Below are positions 1 through 8,349 of a DNA stretch of 62,167 nucleotides, piece by piece (within the stretch, counting starts at the first letter, position 1; each line of letters starts with the position of its first letter). A program made the position numbers and the translations under genes. The stretch is from positions 1 through 62,167 of the forward strand of contig CAYYMH010000023.1 in NCBI GenBank assembly GCA_964472785.1, read 5' to 3'. This DNA comes from CAYYMH01 sp964472785. GTDB taxonomy: Bacteria; Zhuqueibacterota; Zhuqueibacteria; Thermofontimicrobiales; Thermofontimicrobiaceae. Under the pieces are notes generated by a model. That model made no database searches and had not been told where the DNA came from. It saw nothing but the letters and a program-made list of their open reading frames with translations.

Positions 1-101
1 AAGTTAACATTATTGTGGAGTTCGGCAACCGTTTTTTATCATAACGTCTCCTTAGAATACTTCAACTATAAATATAACTATTGGGACAGCATCCAAAAAT
101 A

Positions 102-3017
102 TCACTGAATAAATAACATCTTTTTAATTGATACAAAATCATCTGTCTTTAATTTGTAAAAATATATTCCTGAAGACACCTGATTTCCGGATTCATCTGT
201 ACCATTCCAGCCTAATTTATGAACACCGGCATCATAATGTGAACGAGCTAATGTTGTTAGTCGTTGTCCACTAATATTATAAATTTCTATTTTGACAAAC
301 TCATTCTGAGGCAAATGAAACGTAATAACAGTCTCTGAATTAAACGGATTCGGATAATTTTGAAATAACTGATATTCACTGGGTGTCTCCTTTATTTGTC
401 CAGAGTCCCAATTCACATCCGGTGGTCCTGGGGGTGATGAACCATGGCTATTGACAAATTCCATCCAATTCGTTTTTGGTAAATCAGTAGAGCCAGCAAC
501 AGGGCCTGTGTTGCTCACTGTCAGATCACACTCTTCAAATACTGCTGCCCAGTAACCATTCTTTTCGTGAAGCGTATCCGCAGGAAGATAGGTCTTGGTA
601 ACGTGATTCCATCCATAGGCGGGCGTTAGCACACTACCATCCGGATTGTCATCAGGATTCGTAAAATCAGTATTTCCCATCACACTCCCGATCATGTACC
701 ACCCTTGAGCCTGGAGATGTTGCGTATAGCTGTCTATCGGTTGCCCACATATCTGTACCGTCGTTGGTGAAGGGATGGCGATCCAGTAAGCTTGATAGCG
801 TTGGATTTGCGTTTCTGACAAATAAGATTTGGTAACCGGATCCCAAATGTAAGCGGTGCCTCCCAGTGCATCGGGAAACAGATTAGCTACGCTACTATCA
901 GCCGGAATTAAAGGGAGCGAAATTAGGTACCAACCAGTTTGAGGAAAGTCAAAGCTAAAACATAGTTCTTTCCGGTATTTTATCGTTAATGTTTTATTGC
1001 CACTCACAGAGATGGAATCAACGCTACGCATGTTGTAGCTGCTGGCGCCTTCAAGGAAAAAGGTACCAATAGGTGGAAGCAGGTCAGGATTCCAGGTTAT
1101 GGTTGTATTGATTCCTTCAGCGTTGACAATGCGTAATGTCCAATCAATATCCTCTTCAAAAGGCTGTTCCCAGTGTCGGATGTCAGTTGCTAAATAATCG
1201 GGGAATTCGGGAATGGAAAAGTAGGCATAATAGTTCTGACCCAGCGGCGGAGCCACCTGATCCAACCCATTATCAAAGCTGTTGCTACCATCGGTATCTC
1301 CTCCAAAAGAACGGTTGAGGTTTACACCATTTCCGGTGATAGATAAATTCGATGACCACAAACCGCTCTCCATAGAATCAACCCAAACGCATCGAAATCC
1401 AACTCCATGTCGACTGACTCTTGGTTGAAGTTGGGAACGATCCGCGCAACGCCAAGGTCCGCCAGCCCATGACCCTCCTCGTAAAACACGATTACCTCCC
1501 GATAATGGACCTTGAGGATTTTTATAAGGACTGTTGCTGTAGTAATTTGCGTCATAATAATCGTTGCACAACTCAGATACATTTCCGCTCATATCGCAAC
1601 AGCCAAAAGGACTGTCACCATTAGGACTATATTGACCAACAGGAGTAGTATGGCCAACATTGTTGTTAAAATTACAATGTTGATCAGTTGGCAAATCATT
1701 ACCCCACGGAAAAGCTCGCTGGTCTGTTCCTCTTGCTGCTTTTTCCCATTCTGCCTCTGTAGGTAATCGCTTTCCATAATGCTTAGCATAAGCCTCGGCA
1801 CCATACCAGGTCACAAAAATTACAGGATTATTTTCCTTGCCACTCTCTACATAAAATGTATTATGGAAATAATAAATCTGACAACCTGTATTATCAAGGT
1901 CTATTAGCTCATTATTATTTTTAGTTACTGTGTTACTATCTGCTACTATTTCCCCGCTTGATAATGCCTCATTTAAATATTTTGCATAATTATGGTTGGT
2001 GACCTCATATTTATCAATATAGTAAGCATCAAGATATACTGTATGAACTGGTTGTTCATCTGGTTCACCAGAATTACTCCCCATAGTGAACTCACCCGCA
2101 GGGATATAAATCATATCTTTATATGGGTCATCACCTGACCATCCGCCTTCTTCATAAAGATCGAGAATCTCTGTTTCAGTTATGGCATAATTATAAATTC
2201 GAATGTCATCAATAATTCCATTAAATTCGCTCCCATGTAAAGTACCATGTCTTCTTTCAGCACCGATAATTATAAAATGGTTGAAAGTATTAACATCCTT
2301 TATATCTGCAAACCATTCTGAACCATTTGCTGAGCTACCATAAGGGCCAAATACTTTTTCTTGTTTATTCCCATTAATGTAAAATTTGATTTTTTCAGTT
2401 CCATCTGCCAGAAATACTAGATGATACCATTGATTTTCTAAAATTTCTTTGGGGCAATGAATATATGGTACATCACTTATACCATATTTATAAACAATTT
2501 CTAGTGAATCATCTTGAAGTTTAAAATTATAAAGCGAATTCCTACTCTCATCGGTACTATACATAAAAATCTTTTTATTACCAGTTGTTGAAAATGGTTT
2601 TATCCAAACAGAAATTGCTCCAGTCTGATCATTGTCTAAGATGTTATTTGCTGGTGTTATCAAATAATCATCAATCCCATCAAACCTGTAGGCGCTGTTT
2701 GAATTACCAAATCTATCAGTTGCAGGGGTCACACCATTCATGGCTGTGAGATGGTTATTATTACCACTTTCGTCATTTGTATTGTTATTAAATGGATAGT
2801 AAGCTACCAAACCTGTTGGGATATTAATAATTAATTCTCCACTGGCTATGCTACTACTCGCCCAATTTGTTCTAAATGCTTTGGCTTTTAAAGTCCTTGT
2901 TGTAGAAATGTGAATAGGGCTACTATAAACTGGGTCGGATTCTGTTGGGTCTGAGCCGTTAGTCGTATAATGAATATTTGCCCCGGAAGTAGTACAATGA
3001 ATAGTTACGATAATATT
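102..3017 (-). pseudogene. 5'-truncated LamG/FGE-sulfatase surface protein with type IX sorting domain
   Basis: The frame is open from just after a TAA at 3018-3020 to a TGA at 102-104, but it has no credible start. The only near-start is a TTG at 2810 without a spaced ribosome site. The first ~68 codons (3017-2814) encode the end of a chitobiase/HEX C-terminal-like domain (TTSGANIHYTTNGSDPTESD), its N-terminal strands missing. Numbered from the TTG, a LamG domain follows (residues ~1-220), then a formylglycine-generating-enzyme/sulfatase-modifying domain (~233-485, with SGNVSELCNDYYD and GFRCVWV), then a region of repeated W-[YL]-x-I-S/G segments, and a C-terminal FlgD-like type IX sorting domain (~815-902, NYPNPFNSETVITFHL). 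The intact ancestor would be secreted and attached to the surface. The missing signal peptide and cut domain imply a decapitated gene. Translation from the TTG as a cytosolic remnant is the alternative. Confidence 0.75.
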
Positions 3018-3020
3018 TTA

Positions 3021-3770
3021 TCAGTTTTTATAGCTTAACTTAATTTCCACGCGCCGGTTCTGCTTTCTCCCCCATGCGGTGTAGTTGCTGGAGACCGGTT
3101 TAAACTCTCCGTAGCCCATTGCCTGCAATTGATCAGGTTTAAATAGACCTCTTTCCACATAAAATCGTACGACGCTCACTGCCCGCGCTGTAGACAACTC
3201 CCAGTTCGATTTATAAATGGGTGTATGAATGGGAATATTATCGGTATGTCCTTCAATTCGAACCTGCCAATTTAGATCGTTCTTGATTTTTGATTTGATT
3301 TGCTGTCCGATTAATCTCAGTGTTGAATTTGCCTGTCGTTTAATTTCGGCGCTGCCCGATGCGAACAGCACTTCTCCAGATATTCTAAAAATATGTTCCT
3401 TCTCTCCGCCAAGTGTATCTATCTCGGCTTGACGAAGGGAATCTAATTCATCTTTTCCAATCACTACGGCAGAACTGTCATCATAGGTTGATTGAGTTGC
3501 TGTTAGTTTTGGTTGGTCTAACTGTGCAAAATTTGTCTCACTCATAGAATCCGATGTAGTGTGAAAGATGTAAAAAAAAATGAAAAATACCAGGATCAAT
3601 GTTACCAAGTCTGAATAGGGTATCATCACATCGAGCCAGTTCTCATTTTCAGATGCGATCTCTTCATCATCGGAAAATGTATCACCTTCCATCCATCTCC
3701 GAAAACGGGATTTATCTTTCTTATCTGTTGTTGGAAATGAATTTTTTTCTGAACCAGACTGAAATTTCAT
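3021..3770 (-). CDS. motB: MotB-like stator subunit with OmpA peptidoglycan-binding domain
   Basis: A 249-residue protein with a short charged cytoplasmic N-terminus (1-45) and one transmembrane helix (~48-70). The helix carries the MotB-type ion-binding acid, Asp54, in PYSDLVTLILVFF. A linker follows, then an OmpA_C domain (~125-249) with the peptidoglycan-binding signatures GHTDNIP (174-180), NWELSTARAVSVVRF (189-203) and NRRVEI (238-243). In known MotAB stators the Asp relays protons or sodium and the OmpA domain anchors the stator to peptidoglycan. Here it lies in the same unit as MotA (6082-6858) and a FliF-FliG fusion, but is separated from MotA by the sugar transferase gene and a 94-bp palindromic element. 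No flagellar gene is nearby, so I infer a stator for a non-flagellar machine. Two tandem stops (TGA TAA) end it. Confidence 0.88.
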   Translation of the reverse strand: MKFQSGSEKNSFPTTDKKDKSRFRRWMEGDTFSDDEEIASENENWLDVMIPYSDLVTLILVFFIFFYIFHTTSDSMSETNFAQLDQPKLTATQSTYDDSSAVVIGKDELDSLRQAEIDTLGGEKEHIFRISGEVLFASGSAEIKRQANSTLRLIGQQIKSKIKNDLNWQVRIEGHTDNIPIHTPIYKSNWELSTARAVSVVRFYVERGLFKPDQLQAMGYGEFKPVSSNYTAWGRKQNRRVEIKLSYKN

Positions 3771-3839
3771 GTTTTCTTGAATCCTATTTTAAAACGTGTT
3801 AAATTTTGGTCAAATCGGTCCAAGCCTTTTAACGAATAA

Positions 3840-3935
3840 ATTGTATCCATTCAAAAACAGATGGTGAACATGCACCCTTTCAAAGGTTCAAAACCTTTGA
3901 AAGGGTATTGCCATAAAATATTGAGTGGATACAAT
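3840..3935. repeat. Nested palindromic element (REP/MITE-like) between sugar transferase and motB
   Basis: An inner perfect 15-bp stem (ACCCTTTCAAAGGTT at 3874-3888, its complement at 3892-3906, loop CAA) is framed by an outer 10-bp inverted repeat (ATTGTATCCA at 3840-3849, complement at 3926-3935). On the minus strand no T-run follows the hairpin, so it does not look like a standard terminator. It may be a small non-autonomous repeat, or an RNA structure that uncouples motB expression from the upstream genes. Confidence 0.7.
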
Positions 3936-3959
3936 AAATTTTAGTTAATCAAACAGGTG

Positions 3960-6038
3960 TCAGTTACTTCTCGCTTTTTTAATGACAATATTATAAAAGG
4001 CTTTACAAAAGTAGCAAAAGTCTGTAGAAATTCTACGGTTTAACTTTCTATTCAGATATTTTTTTTCAGATTCAATGATTTCTTCAAGTGAATTAGGAAG
4101 ATCCGCATAATAGGGAGGGATTAATCCTGGTTTAAATTGAGTCCGCAATTCTTGCAGATCTTTTGGATACAGATTAAAATATTGTTTGCTCAGCGCGCGT
4201 ACGCCAACAAGACTGATGTCTCCCTGTAAATAATTGATAATTTGGGGGATTTCATCAATCCACAATTTACGAAACCACTTCCCCCATTCTGTAATTCGGA
4301 AATCACTGTTAAATTTGCCGTTCTTTTTTAGTTGATGCTGTTTATAAATATAATCTTGTAAAAATTCAGAATAGGGATGCATGGTTCTAAATTTTCTTAC
4401 GTACATTAAATCTCCGCCGTAACCGATCCTTTTAAGTTGGATGACAGGCCCATAGGACGGATTTTTTTCAATGCTTGGTTTTTTCAGTCGTTGAGCAACA
4501 AAATATAAGCGGTTATTGATATCCTTTTCCGCAATAACCCTAAACCCGCAAAAGTGTAATCGACCAAAAATTTCGGCTTTTGAAAGGACTTGACTTCTTC
4601 CTTTTGTGATAAAAAAGTATAACTTCGATGTGAATGACAGTTTGGGTAAAATCCGATGAAAAATAAAATCCAGCGGGTAAACGAGTTTAAATATCCATCG
4701 TGGATATTTTTGTTTGAGCCAATTTTCATGGGTGTCTGTGGTATGTGCCACACCAACAAAATACCCGCTGTTATAAATTTTTCGATGTACTTCCAGAAAA
4801 AACCGATTTATATAACGCAAATCGTTTATCCGATTCAAATTGATAAATAGTCTTAATGAATGATTATTAAAATGCTGGATATTCAATGTTTCATCGGTTC
4901 CCATGACCTTGGTTCGGTTTTCGTCGATTAAATTTAAATTGATTATTCGGTTTATGAACTTGAATAAAATTTTATCTCTTGATAAATATTTTTCTTTCAG
5001 GCTCTTTTTTACAGCTTGCTTTATTTTTTCATTTTTCATGAGATACGTGGTCGTTGCATCACTTTCTTCTTCATCTTCCAACATTTTCTTCACTTCTGAT
5101 AAAGCGCCGACATCACCTTCAATATCATGATCATAATGTCGTAAGTAAATGATAAACAAACTGATAGACTCAAGTATTAACAGGATAAAAAAGCTGCCAA
5201 ATATTTGTAGTCTTGAAAAATAAAATAAATGAAGTCCATAAACAAATATCGCCATAAGTGAGAACATCAATAGAAATGCCTTAAAAAACGGTGCTAATGT
5301 GTAAAGAATATTTTTATACCGTCTGTTTTCAAACTTACGAGTGAACAAACCAATTGAAAACCAGACGCCATAATACAGAATTAACAATTTTTGATATTCA
5401 ATTGATAGATTTAATGAATCATGGTTGAAATAATAGAGAAGAAAAAATGAAGTTGTAATACCAATAAAATCGACAATTAAATAGCGAAACGAGAATCTTA
5501 CTTTTTGATTAATTTGATCGCGGACATTAATATTATCAAAGGAGATTTTAATTGCATTTAAATTGCAATATACCAAAAACGTAATGGTTTCCAAAAAACA
5601 AAAAATCAGACATATGCCAAAAGTTTGAACTCGTGAAGGAGAATAGAATCCAAATAAAACAAATAACACGGCCATAAAATAGGTAATAATTGCAGATGAT
5701 TTTAAAATTCGAAACAGTCCTTGTTTGAAGTTCTGATAGACTTTGAAATCATACTTGTTGGAAATCATTGAAATAAGGAACCAGGCTCCAATAAAAATGA
5801 GTGACATTTTGATGTTTCGTGTTTCGAATATGTGACTCCCCCGCAAAATAAAAATCATGGAGGATAACGAAGCGATCAAAATAAAAAAATCAATCGAAAA
5901 GGAAAATATTCCAAAATATTTTTCATTGAATTTATTTCCAAATGCTAATGATCTGTGTCTTCTGTGGTTATCTGTTGTATCATTATTATCTTTTAAACCA
6001 TATTCTAATGTCATGCATGCGCTGTAATCTTTACTCAT
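3960..6038 (-). CDS. Polyprenyl-phosphate sugar-1-phosphate transferase (initiating enzyme)
   Basis: About 692 residues. The N-terminal half has roughly ten hydrophobic helices in two similar sets. A middle cytoplasmic domain (~400-540, ending in a KAEIFGRLHFCGF motif) follows, then a bacterial sugar transferase (PF02397-type) catalytic domain with VRKFRTMHPYSE, DFRITEWGKWFRKLWIDEIPQ, GDISLVGVRALS and KPGLIPPYYADLP. This layout is the long Bacteroidota-type version of WbaP/WcaJ enzymes, which move a hexose-1-phosphate from a nucleotide sugar to undecaprenyl phosphate and so start repeat-unit assembly. I chose the ATG at 6038 because GGAAGGA sits 6 nt upstream; a TTG five codons earlier would include that site. 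It lies 43 bp after motA and before motB, tying the initiating enzyme to the motor genes. Confidence 0.88.
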   Translation of the reverse strand: MSKDYSACMTLEYGLKDNNDTTDNHRRHRSLAFGNKFNEKYFGIFSFSIDFFILIASLSSMIFILRGSHIFETRNIKMSLIFIGAWFLISMISNKYDFKVYQNFKQGLFRILKSSAIITYFMAVLFVLFGFYSPSRVQTFGICLIFCFLETITFLVYCNLNAIKISFDNINVRDQINQKVRFSFRYLIVDFIGITTSFFLLYYFNHDSLNLSIEYQKLLILYYGVWFSIGLFTRKFENRRYKNILYTLAPFFKAFLLMFSLMAIFVYGLHLFYFSRLQIFGSFFILLILESISLFIIYLRHYDHDIEGDVGALSEVKKMLEDEEESDATTTYLMKNEKIKQAVKKSLKEKYLSRDKILFKFINRIINLNLIDENRTKVMGTDETLNIQHFNNHSLRLFINLNRINDLRYINRFFLEVHRKIYNSGYFVGVAHTTDTHENWLKQKYPRWIFKLVYPLDFIFHRILPKLSFTSKLYFFITKGRSQVLSKAEIFGRLHFCGFRVIAEKDINNRLYFVAQRLKKPSIEKNPSYGPVIQLKRIGYGGDLMYVRKFRTMHPYSEFLQDYIYKQHQLKKNGKFNSDFRITEWGKWFRKLWIDEIPQIINYLQGDISLVGVRALSKQYFNLYPKDLQELRTQFKPGLIPPYYADLPNSLEEIIESEKKYLNRKLNRRISTDFCYFCKAFYNIVIKKARSN

Positions 6039-6081
6039 GGTGAGTCCTTCCAAGGTTGTCTATCCAATAAGAATTAAATAC

Positions 6082-6858
6082 TTAATACACTCTCATCCTC
6101 TGCAAATCTTCGCTTGATGTATTTTGCAAATAGGTCATCAATCTCTCTTTGGTTTTTTGTGAATTCTCCCCTCGATAAATTGCTAAAATACCTTCGACAA
6201 TTATCTTTCGTTTTTGATTTTCAGTATTATTTTTATCCTTAATTTTACCGGAAATTGGTTTAAAAAATAGCGCTGAAAAGGCGATACCGTAAAAGGTTGT
6301 TACCAGAGCCATCCCCATGGCTGCCGGAATTGCTGCCGGATTCGTGATGTTATTCAACATTGCAATGAGCCCCATTACGGTACCCAAAATACCAAAGAGG
6401 GGAGAAAAACTCCCTGCGACTCTAAAAAATCGTTCTGCAGTCCTGTGTTCTGTGAATGTTGTATCGCTTTCACGCGACAATATATCAAAGAGCTCATTTT
6501 CATCAACTCCGTCTGCCAAAAGTCTTAATCCTTTTTCCAAAAAAGGTATGCCAAGATCTTTTGCTGAACTATATAAGTCAATAAACCCTGAACGTCTGGC
6601 TTTTTTTGATAAAACAATAATCAAGTTTATCAGATTGCCCCTATCGACTTGTTTTTCTGTCAATAATCTATAAAAGACACTCAGTGCACAGCGAAGTGCA
6701 TAGGGGGAAAAATAAATCATCATCGCTGAAATAGTCCCGCCTAATACAACAATTAAGGCAGAATGATTCAAAAAATATGGAATACTGTTATCCATAAACA
6801 TGACGGCGTAAATTAGACCGAATCCACAAACAAGTCCTAAAATAATGGTCGTCCTCAT
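6082..6858 (-). CDS. motA: MotA-like stator subunit
   Basis: A 258-residue protein with four transmembrane helices (~4-21, 31-50, 148-170, 181-201) and a cytoplasmic loop between helices 2 and 3, the normal MotA plan. The segment SPLFGILGTVMGLIAMLNN (152-170) and ALVTTFYGIAF keep the two functional prolines expected of MotA (Pro153, Pro201). In the loop the rotor-contacting motif is ARRSGFIDLY: the arginines are kept, while the glutamate that usually follows Leu appears as Tyr96. It overlaps the FliF-FliG fusion gene by 4 bp (ATGA), so rotor and stator are translationally coupled. Short tails and the long helix 2-3 loop argue for MotA rather than ExbB or TolQ. Confidence 0.88.
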   Translation of the reverse strand: MRTTIILGLVCGFGLIYAVMFMDNSIPYFLNHSALIVVLGGTISAMMIYFSPYALRCALSVFYRLLTEKQVDRGNLINLIIVLSKKARRSGFIDLYSSAKDLGIPFLEKGLRLLADGVDENELFDILSRESDTTFTEHRTAERFFRVAGSFSPLFGILGTVMGLIAMLNNITNPAAIPAAMGMALVTTFYGIAFSALFFKPISGKIKDKNNTENQKRKIIVEGILAIYRGENSQKTKERLMTYLQNTSSEDLQRMRVY

Positions 6859-8291
6859 TGTAATTCCCTTTTCGTTGTAAGTGCTTCTCTAAAAATGCTT
6901 AGTATCTGTTTTTGCGCCTCAGATTTGTCTTGTTGGGAAATATCTCCATATATTTCAATATCTTCCTGAATTATTGCAACCGCGCGTTGTGTCATATTTT
7001 TATAAAATTTTCGTTGTAAATTTTCGTTTACAGATGCTAAAAATTTGACCAATAAATCGTGATCTACTCCTCTTATCAATTTTTCGACAATGTGATCATC
7101 AAGATTTTCAATATCTTCTAAAAGAAATATTCTTCTTTTAATTTGTTCTTGTTTTGCTCTATTTACTTTGCCAATATGATGAAATATTTTGACTGCCGTT
7201 TCTGGTGATGTGCTGTTGATGATTTTACTTAAGGTATCCACTCCATCCACATTTAATAAATTTTCATCTTTAATTATGGAGATTTTCTTTTTGAGATCTT
7301 TTTTTAGTGCCGGCAGCGATGTCAAATGTTCTGTCGAAGGATTAAGAATCCGCTCAATAATTTTGGTTAAGTCAGCTGATTTTTGATTAAAAAATTCCGA
7401 GCTGTATGAAACAGGGAGCCTGGGTAGTACTAATGCTAATGTTTCGAAAGGTTCGTTGACAAGTAAATGTGCTAATTGTTTAGGACTAATTTCTTCAACA
7501 AAATCAAAATTCAAAAAGTCATGACCATTTGAATTCGAATTATTTTCAATAATGGTGATTGGTAAAGGCTTCTTATTCGAAATATTCATGTTCTTTGCAG
7601 CCGGAGAAATCGGTTGTAACTGATTATATCCACCACCGCGTCGAACGATTTCGGATTTTTGTTTGTTTGTAACCGCAATTGTCCTACTTAAATATTGGAA
7701 TCCATTCTTGATGTTCACTGTTAACAATAGAATTAAAACGATTCCGACAGCTAAATAAACAATATTATTTTTAATATCCGATTTTGTGCTCAATTCATTT
7801 GTTAAAAAAGCTTTTTCGCTGCGATGAATTTCAAGTCTGTCACCTTGCGCTTCATCCAAATTAAACCAGTTCCTAATATTTTTGCTAACAAAATTCATGT
7901 CTTTTTTGCTGACATTTTTATTTACAAATATGCTTATGTCTTTTTTCATAACTCTTGTAGGCAAGATCACTTCATCACCAACTTTATCAGCCTTAATTCC
8001 TTTGGATTTTGAAACTGGTAAACCAGGAAGACTGCTCGGTTTATCATAAGTCGAACCAAAGGGCTTAACCGCTGGATATTTCAGTTTTAAATCAACCAGC
8101 ACAACGGTCTTACCCACATACGGATAGAGCACGCGTTCGATCCAGAGAGAAATTTGTTTCTCCGTATTTATCTCAGTTATCGTCTCTCGTGTCGGTGTCA
8201 AGTTTATTTGGGTTTCCGCTTGAGTTCCCTGTTGACCAAAAATAGGGTTGAAGAGTAACAGCAACGCGAAACATAAATGAATGGTCTTCAT
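6855..8291 (-). CDS. FliF (RBM3)-TM-FliG (middle + C) fusion, minimal flagellar-type rotor
   Basis: A 478-residue protein with a signal peptide (1-19). The periplasmic part (45-165) matches the last ring-building domain of FliF: EKQISLWIERVLYPYVGKTV near 44-63, then KKDISIFVN and LDEAQGDRLEIHRSEKAF (145-162). A single transmembrane helix follows (~177-193), then a 70-residue linker and a cytoplasmic FliG region. FliG-M-like sequence starts at ~268 (ISPKQLAHLLVNEPFETLAL, with the EHPQ motif as NEPF). FliG-C spans ~345-470 with FLLEDIENLDDHIVEKLIR and KFYKNMTQRA, keeping most of the charged torque helix. FliF RBM1, RBM2 and first helix are absent, as is FliG-N, the FliF-docking domain that a covalent fusion makes unnecessary. 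Its stop overlaps motA. Family assignment is from motif reading and has not been tested by a search. Confidence 0.83.
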   Translation of the reverse strand: MKTIHLCFALLLLFNPIFGQQGTQAETQINLTPTRETITEINTEKQISLWIERVLYPYVGKTVVLVDLKLKYPAVKPFGSTYDKPSSLPGLPVSKSKGIKADKVGDEVILPTRVMKKDISIFVNKNVSKKDMNFVSKNIRNWFNLDEAQGDRLEIHRSEKAFLTNELSTKSDIKNNIVYLAVGIVLILLLTVNIKNGFQYLSRTIAVTNKQKSEIVRRGGGYNQLQPISPAAKNMNISNKKPLPITIIENNSNSNGHDFLNFDFVEEISPKQLAHLLVNEPFETLALVLPRLPVSYSSEFFNQKSADLTKIIERILNPSTEHLTSLPALKKDLKKKISIIKDENLLNVDGVDTLSKIINSTSPETAVKIFHHIGKVNRAKQEQIKRRIFLLEDIENLDDHIVEKLIRGVDHDLLVKFLASVNENLQRKFYKNMTQRAVAIIQEDIEIYGDISQQDKSEAQKQILSIFREALTTKRELQ

Positions 8292-8349
8292 AAAATTACC
8301 TTTTTATATTATGGACTTTTTTAAAATTTAATCCACTTTTATTATCTTT

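Noticed and set aside
1136..1804. Several overlapping plus- and minus-strand open frames inside the LamG/FGE gene
   Set aside because: They are in other frames of a clear domain-bearing sequence and show no independent coding evidence.
3874..3906. Hairpin as terminator of the export operon before motB
   Set aside because: No T-run follows the stem on the minus strand; motB is more likely part of the same transcript.
6082..6858. Reading of the MotA-like protein as ExbB/TolQ
   Set aside because: Four helices with short tails, both MotA prolines and a neighbouring MotB with OmpA domain and FliG partner fit MotA better.
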